DNA of 64,000 bases from JAIXWP01 sp964428835 (GTDB lineage: Bacteria; Bacteroidota; Bacteroidia; Flavobacteriales_D; Sanyastnellaceae). The notes under the pieces are model-generated. The model was not told the DNA's origin, made no database searches, and saw nothing but the letters and a program-made list of their open reading frames with translations. The translations under genes were made by a program, and so were the position numbers. Positions 16,010-24,815 of this stretch are shown here, one piece after another. The DNA lies in contig CAYRZQ010000021.1 of NCBI GenBank assembly GCA_964428835.1, positions 1-64,000 on the forward strand. Direction: 5' to 3'. Each line of letters opens with the position of its first letter. Position 1 is the stretch's first letter.

Positions 16010-16585
16010 ATGGCAAATTTGCGCAACAAATATATTCCGACAGTGAATCAAACCTCCCAACAATATGATCAGGCGATAGCTTTATGTCGCGACCTTTTTT
16101 CAAAAAAGACCACAGACTATGGCACCGCATGGAGAATCTTGCGAACTAAAAGTCTTACGGACCAGATTTTTATTAAGGCTCAACGCATTAGAACGCTGGA
16201 GGAAAAAGGAATTTCTAAGGTAGGCGAGGGTATAGAAGACGAATTTATTGGAATTCTCAACTATTCTGTAATGGCACTTATTCAAATGGAGTTGGACAAA
16301 GATGCTCCCTTGGAGCTCGAACCAACCCTCGCGATAAAGCTGTACGACGAACAAGTCGCCATTACCAAGAAACTCATGATGGATAAAAATCATGATTATG
16401 GTGAGGCTTGGAGAGATATGCGTGTTTCGTCTTTCACAGACTTGATTTTGATGAAGCTTTTGAGAATAAAACAAATTGAGGATAATCAAGGAAAGACAAT
16501 CGTATCGGAAGGAATCGACAGCGGATATCGCGATATGATTAACTATTCCGTTTTTGCTTTGATTAAAATGGTTATAGAAAATTAA
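16010..16585 (+). CDS. DUF1599 tandem-domain protein
   Basis: 191 residues made of two copies of one ~85-residue alpha-helical domain. The first has TTDYGTAWRILRTKSLTDQI...RIRTLEE...GILNYSVMALIQM and the second NHDYGEAWRDMRVSSFTDLI...RIKQIED...DMINYSVFALIKM. This is the DUF1599 architecture; I recall the family being placed among nucleotide-modification-associated domains, but no activity is established from this sequence. The gene neighbours folP and the BT_3928-type protein in many Bacteroidota, suggesting a core role. Confidence 0.88.
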   Translation: MANLRNKYIPTVNQTSQQYDQAIALCRDLFSKKTTDYGTAWRILRTKSLTDQIFIKAQRIRTLEEKGISKVGEGIEDEFIGILNYSVMALIQMELDKDAPLELEPTLAIKLYDEQVAITKKLMMDKNHDYGEAWRDMRVSSFTDLILMKLLRIKQIEDNQGKTIVSEGIDSGYRDMINYSVFALIKMVIEN

Positions 16586-16667
16586 AGATAGTTAATTGAA
16601 GGTTAAAAGGTTTTTTGCGAAACAACCTCTGAATCATAATTGTGCTCTCTAAAACAAAAATAGACTT

Positions 16668-18020
16668 ATGAAAATATTTATTGCCATCTGTAGAATTATC
16701 GTAGGTTCACTATTCATTGTCTCCGGATTAATCAAGGTGAATGATGTAATTGGTTTTTCTTACAAGCTGGAAGAATATTTCAGTGTAAAGGCATTGGGTT
16801 ATCCAGAACTTCTTCCATACGTGATTCCAATCGCTATGTTCATCGTAGTAGGCGAAGTGCTACTTGGTGTGGCTACATTGCTGGGAGCTTGGCCAAAACT
16901 GACGTCAAGTTTGCTTTTATTTATGACATTGTTTTTTGCTTGGCTCACGTGGTACACTGCCAATTGTGATCCGATGCAACTGAAAATCTTCACAGCGGTT
17001 GATGGCACTTATTTTATCGATACCCCTGAATGTGTGCTCAGTTGTGGCTGTTTTGGCGATGCTATAAAGCTAACGCCGATGGAGTCTTTTTATAAAGACA
17101 TTTTCTTGTTGCCATTCGTACTGCCATTCTTTTTTGCAGCATTTTTCAATAAAGTAAAATTGAATACATGGAAAGAAGATGCATACATCATTGTTTCTTC
17201 TCTTGTGTTGGTTGCTTTGTTTGGAGCTCTCAAATTGGATTGGAATTTCCCAGCTGTATTTGTTGTTATTGCTTCTCTCGCTGGTTTGGCGGTTAAGAAG
17301 CTGGCAGGTGAAAAGCAGTGGTTGATGGCAATTGCAGTGACTATTGTTTGCGCCTTCACACAATACTGGACTTATGTTCATTTGCCTCTTAAGGACTACC
17401 GCCCCTACGCTATTGGTCAAGATATAGTTGAAAATATGAAGTCGGCTGAGGAATTGGGGCTTGAGCCTCCCAAGTTTCTTACTTTCTATACATTGAAAAA
17501 TATGAAAGGTGAAACGAAAGAAGTCGATAGCGAGCGATACCTTTCTGAAAACATTTGGAAGGATACAACCTGGAAGATCATGACAGATTTGACCTACACT
17601 AAAAAAGTGGCTGATGGGTATGAAGCAAAAATTCAAGATTTTACAGCGCTTGATTCAGACGGAAATGAAATTAAAGACGAAATCATCGCGCATCCAGGAG
17701 TCTTCATGTTGGTGATGTGGAATATTGAAGAAACCGATCGCGATCATCTAAAGGAGATAGCAGAGTTCGCCAACAAGGCACAGGTGAACGGTAAGGCATT
17801 TTATGGATTTACAACGGCTTCTTACGATGAGTATGAGCCATTGAGACACGAGTACTCATTGGCGTTCCCATTTTTGCAGGGCGACGAAAAAGTATTGAAG
17901 ACCATGATACGCGCGAACCCTGGTTTGGTTTATTGGGAAAATGGTAAGGTCGTGAATATGTGGGCAAGCTGCGATGTTCCAGACTACGATAAAGCTGCTG
18001 CAAATGGCTTTAAGCCGTAA
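16668..18020 (+). CDS. BT_3928-family DoxX-like membrane protein
   Basis: 450-residue inner-membrane protein. The N-terminal part (about 1-150) is a DoxX/MauE-like four-helix unit (RIIVGSLFIVSGLIKVNDV, VVGEVLLGVATLLGAWP) with a cysteine cluster CVLSCGCFGDAIKLTP typical of MauE-type proteins. More helices follow (about 150-250). The C-terminal ~200 residues are soluble and resemble a thioredoxin-fold domain (GVFMLVMWNIEETDRDHLKEI...AFYGFTTAS) without a CxxC. Together this matches the BT_3928 family, conserved next to DUF1599. A thiol or electron-transfer role is suggested by the MauE-like part but unproven. The permease gene starts 3 bp after the stop. Confidence 0.86.
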   Translation: MKIFIAICRIIVGSLFIVSGLIKVNDVIGFSYKLEEYFSVKALGYPELLPYVIPIAMFIVVGEVLLGVATLLGAWPKLTSSLLLFMTLFFAWLTWYTANCDPMQLKIFTAVDGTYFIDTPECVLSCGCFGDAIKLTPMESFYKDIFLLPFVLPFFFAAFFNKVKLNTWKEDAYIIVSSLVLVALFGALKLDWNFPAVFVVIASLAGLAVKKLAGEKQWLMAIAVTIVCAFTQYWTYVHLPLKDYRPYAIGQDIVENMKSAEELGLEPPKFLTFYTLKNMKGETKEVDSERYLSENIWKDTTWKIMTDLTYTKKVADGYEAKIQDFTALDSDGNEIKDEIIAHPGVFMLVMWNIEETDRDHLKEIAEFANKAQVNGKAFYGFTTASYDEYEPLRHEYSLAFPFLQGDEKVLKTMIRANPGLVYWENGKVVNMWASCDVPDYDKAAANGFKP

Positions 18021-18023
18021 TTG

Positions 18024-19127
18024 ATGCTGAGATTTATATTAAAGAAAATTGGTTACAGCGCCCTAGTTCTCTGGGGCGTTGTTACATTGGTATTTTTCCT
18101 TTTCAATTTAAGTCCTGCAGATCCTGTTCGAAATCTTGTAGGAGAGAATGCCCCAGAATCAGTGGTAAAGGCCATGCAGCGTAAGCTCGATCTGGACTTG
18201 CCTTTGGGCACGAGATACTTTTTGTACCTCAATGATCTTTCCCCACTTTCTTTTCATGACGCACTTCACAAGGATTCACGAGTGTTTTATGACAGCGAGA
18301 AGTATAGTGGAATGAAGGTGGTTCCTTTGCCCAATGACTGCGGGATATATTTAAAAGCACCGTATCTCAAAAGATCTTTTTTGTCAGAAAGAAACGTTTC
18401 AGAAATTTTAGCTGATGTAATTCCGGGCACTGCTGTTTTGGCTATTTTATCGATTCTCTTGGCTATGATTTTTGGTGTTTTTCTCGGAGTTATCGCAGCA
18501 GTTAAAAAGGATACATGGATTGATCGCATGTTACTTTTCGTCTCTGCATTAGGTATGGCCGGACCTTCTTTTTTTGTGGCAATATTGGTAGCATGGGTTG
18601 GAGCAGTCTTATGGAGAGATCAGATTTCCATACCCTTTACTGACTGGTCTTTGCCAGGCACTGGTTTGAATATGACAGGAAGTTTGTATAGCGTTGATGT
18701 TTGGAAAGGGGAGTATCTTAATCTTCAAAATTTGATACTGCCGCTTATCACGCTTGCTGTTCGTCCGTTGGCTGTTATTGTACAACTTACAAGAAGTTCG
18801 CTGCTCGAAGTGATGAGCATGGATTTTATTCGAACTGCACGTGCCAAGGGATTATCAGAAACACAAATAATTATGCGACATGCGCTTCGTAACTCGCTCA
18901 ATCCAGTCATTACCGCCATTAGTGGCTGGTTTGCTTCATTACTTGCGGGTGCTGTATTTGTGGAGTTTGTATTTGGATGGAAAGGACTCGGTCAAGAAAT
19001 GTTCACAGCAATAGAAAAACAGGATTTACCGGTGGTGATGGGTGGAGTAATTGTTATCTCATTTGCTTTTGTATTCATCAACTTAATCGTTGATGCTATT
19101 TACAAATGGATCGACCCACGGATTTAA
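18024..19127 (+). CDS. DppB-like ABC transporter permease (lone)
   Basis: 367-residue integral membrane subunit of a dipeptide/nickel-type ABC importer (DppB/OppB fold). The first helix (KKIGYSALVLWGVVTLVFFLF) is followed by a periplasmic loop and a six-helix BPD_transp core containing the EAA-loop region FIRTARAKGLSETQIIMRHALRNSL. I start at the ATG after a TTG so that translation begins 3 bp past the previous stop. No ATPase, second permease or binding protein is nearby, so it must work with distant subunits or in a different way. Its 3' end overlaps the convergent aminotransferase gene by 4 bp. Confidence 0.88.
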   Translation: MLRFILKKIGYSALVLWGVVTLVFFLFNLSPADPVRNLVGENAPESVVKAMQRKLDLDLPLGTRYFLYLNDLSPLSFHDALHKDSRVFYDSEKYSGMKVVPLPNDCGIYLKAPYLKRSFLSERNVSEILADVIPGTAVLAILSILLAMIFGVFLGVIAAVKKDTWIDRMLLFVSALGMAGPSFFVAILVAWVGAVLWRDQISIPFTDWSLPGTGLNMTGSLYSVDVWKGEYLNLQNLILPLITLAVRPLAVIVQLTRSSLLEVMSMDFIRTARAKGLSETQIIMRHALRNSLNPVITAISGWFASLLAGAVFVEFVFGWKGLGQEMFTAIEKQDLPVVMGGVIVISFAFVFINLIVDAIYKWIDPRI

Positions 19128-19990
19128 ATTAGTTCTTTAACTCCAGTATATTTTTTTGCGGAATCGTTCAGGAGTTGAATCATCTTCTTGGACATGTCAT
19201 TGTAGTAGCGCTTCGTGCGGTAAGCAACAACCCATTCAATTCCTTTTACTGCATTTGTCAAGAATATTTCGTCAGCAGCCAGTAAGTTTTGAGGATTCAA
19301 TGTGCATTCGTACACTTTGATTTTATTATCCAAAGCGATATTGATGATATTCATTCTCATCGTGCCGGCGATGCATCCATCAGTAAGCGAAGGAGTGTAT
19401 AATACGCCATTTGAAACGATAAATAGATTGCTTGAGATAGATTCGATGATAGCGAATTTATTATTCTGAATCAGTGCATCATCGAGGTTTTTCTCCTTGC
19501 TGTGCAAGGCAGCCATGATGTAAAGTTGAGCGTTGAGGGATTTGAAGATGCTCAGCTTATTTACATCTTTTTTGAAGTCTGTAAAAATATCAACGGTCTT
19601 ACCGATGGGGTTTAATATGAATTCATTTTCCAGCAGCGGCTCCGACTCAATAAGGTAGTTTACGTCGTCACTATGCGGAAGATAATATCCGGTTGACTTG
19701 CGATAGAAAGTGATACGCACCCGACCACCCTTTGTAATATTATTTCGGGAGAGCAGACCTTGAATTTGATTGCGGAGTAGTTCGAGAGAAAAGTTCTCTG
19801 CGGCCATCATTTTATAGGCCTTAATGGTATCAGTAATTCGGGAGAAGTGATTTTCCAGGAAAAGAACTTTGCCATCGACTACGCGCATGGATTCAAAGAA
19901 ACCATCTCCCAGGCGAAACGCACGGTTGTCCTTGGCTATAAAAGCCTGATGTTCGTTTACATATTCTCCCTTGTGAAAGACGTAGCTCAT
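19124..19990 (-). CDS. Class IV PLP aminotransferase (PabC- or BCAT-like)
   Basis: 288-residue fold-type IV PLP enzyme, either aminodeoxychorismate lyase (PabC) or a branched-chain/D-amino-acid aminotransferase. Signatures: FRLGDGFFESMRVVDGKV (about 25-42), GRVRITFYRK, the PLP-binding lysine expected at Lys150 in SIFKSLNAQLYIMAAL, IIESISSNLFIV, and TNAVKGIEWV near the end. Family members are hard to tell apart by eye. I lean to PabC because folP, which consumes p-aminobenzoate, and folD are 3 to 5 kb away and no valine/isoleucine genes are seen. It is separated by 4 bp from the upstream phosphatase gene on the same strand. Confidence 0.82.
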   Translation of the reverse strand: MSYVFHKGEYVNEHQAFIAKDNRAFRLGDGFFESMRVVDGKVLFLENHFSRITDTIKAYKMMAAENFSLELLRNQIQGLLSRNNITKGGRVRITFYRKSTGYYLPHSDDVNYLIESEPLLENEFILNPIGKTVDIFTDFKKDVNKLSIFKSLNAQLYIMAALHSKEKNLDDALIQNNKFAIIESISSNLFIVSNGVLYTPSLTDGCIAGTMRMNIINIALDNKIKVYECTLNPQNLLAADEIFLTNAVKGIEWVVAYRTKRYYNDMSKKMIQLLNDSAKKYTGVKELI

Positions 19991-19994
19991 GTGC

Positions 19995-20477
19995 TTATTC
20001 CAGGCCCCGAATATAGTCTAATAATGCTGAATTTGTAGGAATTTTAATGCCCTTCACCCCAACTTTTGCAGCACACTCAATATCTCTATCGCGATCACCT
20101 ATCATGACGCTCACTGCGGTATCTATTTTATGGCGATGTATAGCGCGCTCCATCATGAGGCTTTGAGGTTTTCTGCTGAGAGAATTGCTCAACTCGCTAT
20201 GGTAGGGCGAGAAGAAGATATCGGTGATTTTTACGCCAGACTTCTCACATTCTTTTTTAAAAAAATCATGGATGCGGTGCACTTCGGATTCGGCATAAAG
20301 TCCCTTGGCAATTCCACCTTGATTGGTGATTAGAATAATCATATAGCCTTTGTCTTGAGCCATTTTGAGAGCTTCAATTACAGTAGGCAGAATATGAAAT
20401 TCTTCTAGGCTATAAGTGTAATCGCCGGGGTCATGATTGATGACACCATCGCGGTCGAGAAACAGTCCTTTGTTCAT
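19995..20477 (-). CDS. HAD-IIIA phosphatase, GmhB/HisB-N-like
   Basis: 160-residue HAD phosphatase. The start MNKGLFLDRDGVINHD puts the nucleophile motif DRDG near residue 8, as usual for the family; a longer frame from 20510 would overlap the upstream gene. Motif II is LITNQGG, the RKP segment follows, and motif III is VMIGDRDRDIECAAKVGVKG. GmhB and HisB-N normally have a Cys-x-His...Cys-x-Cys zinc loop before RKP; here the loop reads FFSPYHSELSNSLSRKP with no cysteines, so metal binding there is lost and a heptose-bisphosphate substrate is not assured. It starts 1 bp after the MFS stop codon. Confidence 0.82.
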   Translation of the reverse strand: MNKGLFLDRDGVINHDPGDYTYSLEEFHILPTVIEALKMAQDKGYMIILITNQGGIAKGLYAESEVHRIHDFFKKECEKSGVKITDIFFSPYHSELSNSLSRKPQSLMMERAIHRHKIDTAVSVMIGDRDRDIECAAKVGVKGIKIPTNSALLDYIRGLE

Positions 20478-20478
20478 G

Positions 20479-21699
20479 CTAACGATGTTTTTTGAGGGTG
20501 CGATAGGCAAGATATCCGCTCACCAAAGTTAAAATTCCGCCTAAAAAGAAAGCAGCACCCGGAAAGTACAAGAATGCCGTTGACTTTGTAAAGTAGGCGA
20601 ATATGGATGTCATAATTAGTGGTCCTATAATACTTGTGATGCTTATCAGACTTGTGAGTGCACCCTGCAACTCTCCTTGCTGGTTGTCGGGTACTTGTGA
20701 AGACATGATGCCTTGCAGCGCCGGTCCAGATATTCCTCCCAGACAATAGGGTATTAGAAATACAAACATCATCCACCCCGCGTTGGCAAAGGAGAATAGA
20801 AAGAAGCCGATGGCGTATAGGATTATTCCCACATAGACCGAGCGCTCCGCTCCAAGCCGGGGATTGATGACACGAATGAGCAATCCCTGAACAATCGACA
20901 CCAGGATACCGACAACCGCCAGAGAATAGCCAACTTCTTTTTCACTCCACTGAAAACGCTCAATAGTAAAGAAAGACCAGGTGCTTTGAGTGGCATGCGA
21001 AGCGATGTAAATGACTATCAAACTTGCTACGAGTCCAAGTATTACAGGGAATTTAGCTATGCTTGAAAATGCATTAAACGGGTTGACTTTGGTGATATTA
21101 AACTTTCTACGCTTTTCCGCGGGAAGGGATTCGGGGAGAATAAAAAAGCCAAAGAGCCAATTGAGGAGCGTGAGAATTGCGGCACCAATGAAAGGAACGC
21201 GTGTTCCAAACTGACCGAGCCATCCACCCAGGAAAGGTCCAATGATGAAGCCGAGTCCAAAAGCTGCTCCAATGAGACCAAAGTTTTGAGCTCTTTTTTC
21301 AGGCGCACTGATATCTGCAATGTAGGCACTGGCAGTGGTAAAGCTTGCGCCCATTATGCCCGCAATGATCCGGCCTACAAAAAGCCAGGTGAGAGAAGGA
21401 GCAAAAGCCATTAGAATATAATCTAGCCCAAATCCGAAAAGTGAAATAAGCAGGATAGGCCTTCTTCCGTAGTGATCGCTGAGATTGCCCAAGAATGGAG
21501 AGAAGATGAACTGCATCACGCTAAACGCAGCAATTAGTAATCCACCCATTAGTGCTGCATTACTCATATCACCACCTCCAACTTCTACGATCAGTTTTGG
21601 AAGCACAGGGATAATAATTCCAATACCAATGACATCGATGAGTAGCGTAATGAAAATAAAGGTTAGAGCAGCATTATAATTGCGGGTCATAGTGGACAT
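20479..21699 (-). CDS. MFS multidrug/tetracycline-type efflux transporter
   Basis: Twelve-helix major facilitator, about 406 residues from the Met in MSTMTRNYNAALTF. The open frame extends further upstream but the extra 42 residues are hydrophilic, run through the terminator hairpin and are not conserved-looking. A second Met three codons on (21690) is an alternative. Signatures: LLIDVIGIGIIIPVLPKL in helix 1, the loop 2-3 motif GNLSDHYGRRPILL, and the antiporter-type FGLGFIIGPFLGGWLG region. This places it with TetA/TCR-like drug:H+ antiporters. The substrate is unknown. Confidence 0.9.
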   Translation of the reverse strand: MSTMTRNYNAALTFIFITLLIDVIGIGIIIPVLPKLIVEVGGGDMSNAALMGGLLIAAFSVMQFIFSPFLGNLSDHYGRRPILLISLFGFGLDYILMAFAPSLTWLFVGRIIAGIMGASFTTASAYIADISAPEKRAQNFGLIGAAFGLGFIIGPFLGGWLGQFGTRVPFIGAAILTLLNWLFGFFILPESLPAEKRRKFNITKVNPFNAFSSIAKFPVILGLVASLIVIYIASHATQSTWSFFTIERFQWSEKEVGYSLAVVGILVSIVQGLLIRVINPRLGAERSVYVGIILYAIGFFLFSFANAGWMMFVFLIPYCLGGISGPALQGIMSSQVPDNQQGELQGALTSLISITSIIGPLIMTSIFAYFTKSTAFLYFPGAAFFLGGILTLVSGYLAYRTLKKHR

Positions 21700-21707
21700 A
21701 AAATAAA

Positions 21708-21733
21708 GAGGGCAAAGGTAAACCTTCGCCCTC
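21708..21733 (-). terminator. Rho-independent terminator after the Zn-peptidase gene
   Basis: On the minus strand GAGGGCGAAGGT and ACCTTTGCCCTC form a 12-bp stem with one mismatch and a 2-nt centre, followed by TTTATTTT. It lies between the minus-strand Zn-peptidase stop (21761) and the MFS start. Confidence 0.8.
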
Positions 21734-21760
21734 AAGATATCAGGTAAATTATTGGTTAAA

Positions 21761-22447
21761 TCAATCTCTTCTTCGTCCGCCCATGTAGAGCATGATGAGG
21801 TAGAGGAGTTGTGCAATAGCAGCAAGGGCAGCTACTACATAAGTCAAAGCCGCCCACTTGAGAGCATCTTTGGCTTCGTCATATTCGGATGACACAGCGA
21901 TATTGCGATCTTTAATCCAGACCAAAGCACGACGGCTGGCGTCGAATTCAACGGGAAGTGTCACAATAGTGAATAGGGTTAAAGCTGCCTGAGCGATAAT
22001 CGCCAACAGAAGCAAAGTAGGGAAACGCGACATCAAAAGAATCGCAGCCATGAGTAACCAAGGCATGATACCGCTTGCTGCGCTCACTACTGGAACAATC
22101 GCGCTTCGAAAGTTGAGCCAGGCATAGGCAGTAGCGTGCTGAACGGCGTGACCCACTTCGTGAGCAGAAACGGCAGCTGCAGCTGCGCTACGGCCGTGAT
22201 ATACGTCGCGACTTAGGTTAACAGTTTTATTAACTGGATTGTAATGGTCTGTCAAGGTGCCTTCCACACTAATTACTTTAACATCATAAATCCCGTGATC
22301 AGAGAGCATACGCTCTGCAATTTCCTTTCCGCTCAAACCACTTCCGAGCGTAGACTTGCTATACTTTTCAAATTTAGATTTCAGACGGTATTGAACAAAC
22401 CAGCCAAGAGCTGCGAACGCAATACCGATTAAATAAAGGGCCATCAT
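21761..22447 (-). CDS. YugP-type membrane zinc metallopeptidase
   Basis: 228-residue inner-membrane peptidase of the neutral zinc metallopeptidase 2 (YugP) family. An N-terminal helix (LIGIAFAALGWFVQY) is followed by a soluble part with the zinc motif VSAHEVGHAVQHA (HExxH) and downstream helices (PWLLMAAILLMSRFPTLLLL and ALTYVVAALAAIAQLLYLIM). The conserved stretch VNLSRDVYHGRSAAAAA precedes the zinc site. Substrates are unknown. It has its own promoter (TAACTTTG) and terminator, so it is probably monocistronic. Confidence 0.92.
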   Translation of the reverse strand: MMALYLIGIAFAALGWFVQYRLKSKFEKYSKSTLGSGLSGKEIAERMLSDHGIYDVKVISVEGTLTDHYNPVNKTVNLSRDVYHGRSAAAAAVSAHEVGHAVQHATAYAWLNFRSAIVPVVSAASGIMPWLLMAAILLMSRFPTLLLLAIIAQAALTLFTIVTLPVEFDASRRALVWIKDRNIAVSSEYDEAKDALKWAALTYVVAALAAIAQLLYLIMLYMGGRRRD

Positions 22448-22465
22448 TTTACTAAAACTTTTTTA

Positions 22466-22473
22466 CAAAGTTA
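22466..22473 (-). promoter_or_regulatory. TAnnTTTG -7 element for the Zn-peptidase
   Basis: TAACTTTG on the minus strand, a full consensus match, ending 18 nt before the ATG. Confidence 0.55.
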
Positions 22474-22534
22474 GGGGCATAGATGCCTTCACACAATGAT
22501 AAACTTTGCTTGCTTTAGTTAAAGCCTCTTAAAA

Positions 22535-23167
22535 TTAAAGATTGTCGTAGTGATATATAGGATCGATTGGAGTATCGGCCTCAAGCTCAAATATTGGATT
22601 GATAATACCATCATTTAATCCATATACCCATCCGTGCAAATGAGGGCGGTGCTCATCTTTCCAGGCCTTTTGGACAATAGTTGTCTTAGCTAGATTCCAT
22701 ACTTGTTCTATCACATTGAGTTCTACCAATCGGTCAGCTCTTTTCTCTTCGTCTTCAATGGCATCGAGTTCGGTCTGATGGATGCGGTACACGTCTTTAA
22801 TGTTGCGCAGCCACTTATTGATGATTCCAAAACTATGATGCCCCATTGCGGCTTTTACACCACCACAACCGTAATGGCCGCAGACGATGATATGCTTAAC
22901 CTTCAAAACCTCAACGGAATATTGAAGCACGCTCAATAAGTTCAAATCAGTGTGTACGACGAGATTAGCAATATTTCTTTGAACGAAAATTTCACCAGGC
23001 TGTGTATTTGTAATCTGATCTGCAGGCACACGACTATCGGAGCATCCAATCCATAAAAATTCTGGGGTTTGAATTTTGGATAATCTAGAGAAATACTCAG
23101 GGTCGTGTTCTTTTTTTTCCTGAGCCCAGGCTTTATTTTCTAATAATAATCGTTGGTATATTTTCAT
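22535..23167 (-). CDS. Beta-class carbonic anhydrase
   Basis: Interconverts CO2 and bicarbonate. The 210-residue sequence carries all zinc ligands and the active-site dyad: Cys42, Asp44 and Arg46 in IGCSDSRVPAD, and His98 and Cys101 in VCGHYGCGGV. The length and the HIIVCGHYGCGG signature fit clade B beta-carbonic anhydrases. Its start is 6 bp after the stop of the SulP transporter gene on the same strand, so the two are co-transcribed. The pairing suggests bicarbonate uptake and conversion rather than general pH balance. Confidence 0.96.
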   Translation of the reverse strand: MKIYQRLLLENKAWAQEKKEHDPEYFSRLSKIQTPEFLWIGCSDSRVPADQITNTQPGEIFVQRNIANLVVHTDLNLLSVLQYSVEVLKVKHIIVCGHYGCGGVKAAMGHHSFGIINKWLRNIKDVYRIHQTELDAIEDEEKRADRLVELNVIEQVWNLAKTTIVQKAWKDEHRPHLHGWVYGLNDGIINPIFELEADTPIDPIYHYDNL

Positions 23168-23173
23168 TTGATT

Positions 23174-24718
23174 TTATCCTTTTGATTTTTCTGGAAATGA
23201 TATGTTTACGTCAATGTTTCTAAATGAGCATTGCTTTTCAAAATCCAGTATTAGTTCTTTAATGTCGCTATCTACAAAGTCTGCTTTCGAAATATCAATA
23301 AATACAAGCGAGCCGTTTTGTATCGTTGCGAGTGCTGATTTCAATTTAGGCTTGTTCAAGAATGAAGCATTGCCTCTAAATCGGATTAGATATTTCTTAT
23401 CATCAACGATAAATGTCATGGAGTTTTTGAAATTAGACTTAATGACGAAGATTAATCCTGTTGCTATTCCAATCATAATTCCGATGAGCAAATCGGTTAA
23501 TAAAATTGCTGCTATGGTGACTATGAATGGAATGATTTGGTTTTTCCCCTTGTCATAAAACTCTTTGAAAATGGCGGGCTTCGTGAGTTTATATCCTACA
23601 AGTATAAGAATTGCTGCAAGGGAGCTGAGTGGAATCTTATTGAGAAATTCGGGCACGAAATAGACGCAAAAAAGCAATAATATTCCATGCAAAATTGCCG
23701 ATAATTTAGTCTTGGCACCTGCGCTCACATTTGCCGAACTGCGAACTATGACTGCGGTAACAGGAAGTCCACCGATTCCACCAGAAATAATATTCCCGAC
23801 GCCTTGCGCGATCAGCTCACGATTTGGGGGAGTGAATCGCTTCATGGGGTCAATTTTATCAGCAGCTTCAATACTCAATAGGGATTCAAGACTGGCCACA
23901 ATTGCTAAGGTGAGAATGATTTTAATCTGGCTCAAACTTAGAATATGAGAAAAGTCGGGAAAGGAAAAGAAAGATCCAAACTCTTTGAGGTTGTCGGCAA
24001 TAGGTATGTTTACCAAATGATTGGTGGCAAGGCGGTGTGCAGGCATGTTGATATTAACCCATTCACTAATGCTTATACCAACCAGCACTACTACAAGAGA
24101 TCCGGGAATGACAGACAGTATTTTGTTTTTCTTGAAATAAGGGATGTCCCAAAGTAAAAGAATAGCAATTGAAATAAATCCTATAATTGCGGCAAGCGGA
24201 GTGGGATCTGTGATTGCAGTGATGATTTCAGTGAATGTATTTTGGCCATCCGATTGAATGAACTCCTCATCACCTTCTGGTACTGCGTCGTCACCGAAGA
24301 AGTGAGGCACTTGTTTTAATATCAAAATAAGCCCTATCGCGGCTAGCATACCTTTGATTACCGAGGCAGGAATATATTCTCCAATGATACCTGCTTTGAT
24401 AAAGCCCAGAGCAAGTTGAATAAAGCCAGCCACCACAATTGCTGCAAGGAAAACCTCGTAAGATGGGCTGCCATTGATCGCTCCTGCCACAATCACGGTG
24501 AGACCAGCTGCTGGTCCGCTAACGCTTACGTGTGATCCACTTAAAAATCCGACGATAATACCTCCTACGATACCGGCTATAATTCCTGAAAAGGGTTGCG
24601 CTTCTGAGGCTACGGCAACTCCAAGGCACAATGGAAGCGCCACCAAAAAAACAACAATAGAAGCCGAGATATCCGATCCCGCGTTGGATAGAATATTTAC
24701 AAAAGATTTTTTAGACAT
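23174..24718 (-). CDS. SulP-family anion (bicarbonate?) transporter with STAS domain
   Basis: 514-residue SLC26/SulP transporter. The membrane core starts with DISASIVVFLVALPLCLGVAVASEAQP split over helix 1, and contains GSHVSVSGPAAGLTVIVAG and the conserved region FTPPNRELIAQGVGNI and GGLPVTAVIVRSSANV. The C-terminal ~95 residues form a STAS domain (IDISKADFVDSDIKELI). Family members carry sulfate, bicarbonate or other anions. The carbonic anhydrase immediately downstream favours bicarbonate, as in BicA-like systems. A near-consensus TAGCTTCG box lies 16-23 bp upstream of the start. Confidence 0.92.
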   Translation of the reverse strand: MSKKSFVNILSNAGSDISASIVVFLVALPLCLGVAVASEAQPFSGIIAGIVGGIIVGFLSGSHVSVSGPAAGLTVIVAGAINGSPSYEVFLAAIVVAGFIQLALGFIKAGIIGEYIPASVIKGMLAAIGLILILKQVPHFFGDDAVPEGDEEFIQSDGQNTFTEIITAITDPTPLAAIIGFISIAILLLWDIPYFKKNKILSVIPGSLVVVLVGISISEWVNINMPAHRLATNHLVNIPIADNLKEFGSFFSFPDFSHILSLSQIKIILTLAIVASLESLLSIEAADKIDPMKRFTPPNRELIAQGVGNIISGGIGGLPVTAVIVRSSANVSAGAKTKLSAILHGILLLFCVYFVPEFLNKIPLSSLAAILILVGYKLTKPAIFKEFYDKGKNQIIPFIVTIAAILLTDLLIGIMIGIATGLIFVIKSNFKNSMTFIVDDKKYLIRFRGNASFLNKPKLKSALATIQNGSLVFIDISKADFVDSDIKELILDFEKQCSFRNIDVNISFPEKSKG

Positions 24719-24815
24719 AATAAGTAGTAGATGCGAAGCTAATCATTTCTTTAGATTTCTAATTGGATTTGAACTTTCTTAGTAATTTTTTTGTTTCAGC
24801 AAAAACACGTTAAGG

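Noticed and set aside
20477..20510. Longer start for the HAD phosphatase at 20510
   Set aside because: It would overlap the MFS coding end by about 30 bp and add non-conserved residues before the DRDG motif, which family members have near residue 8.
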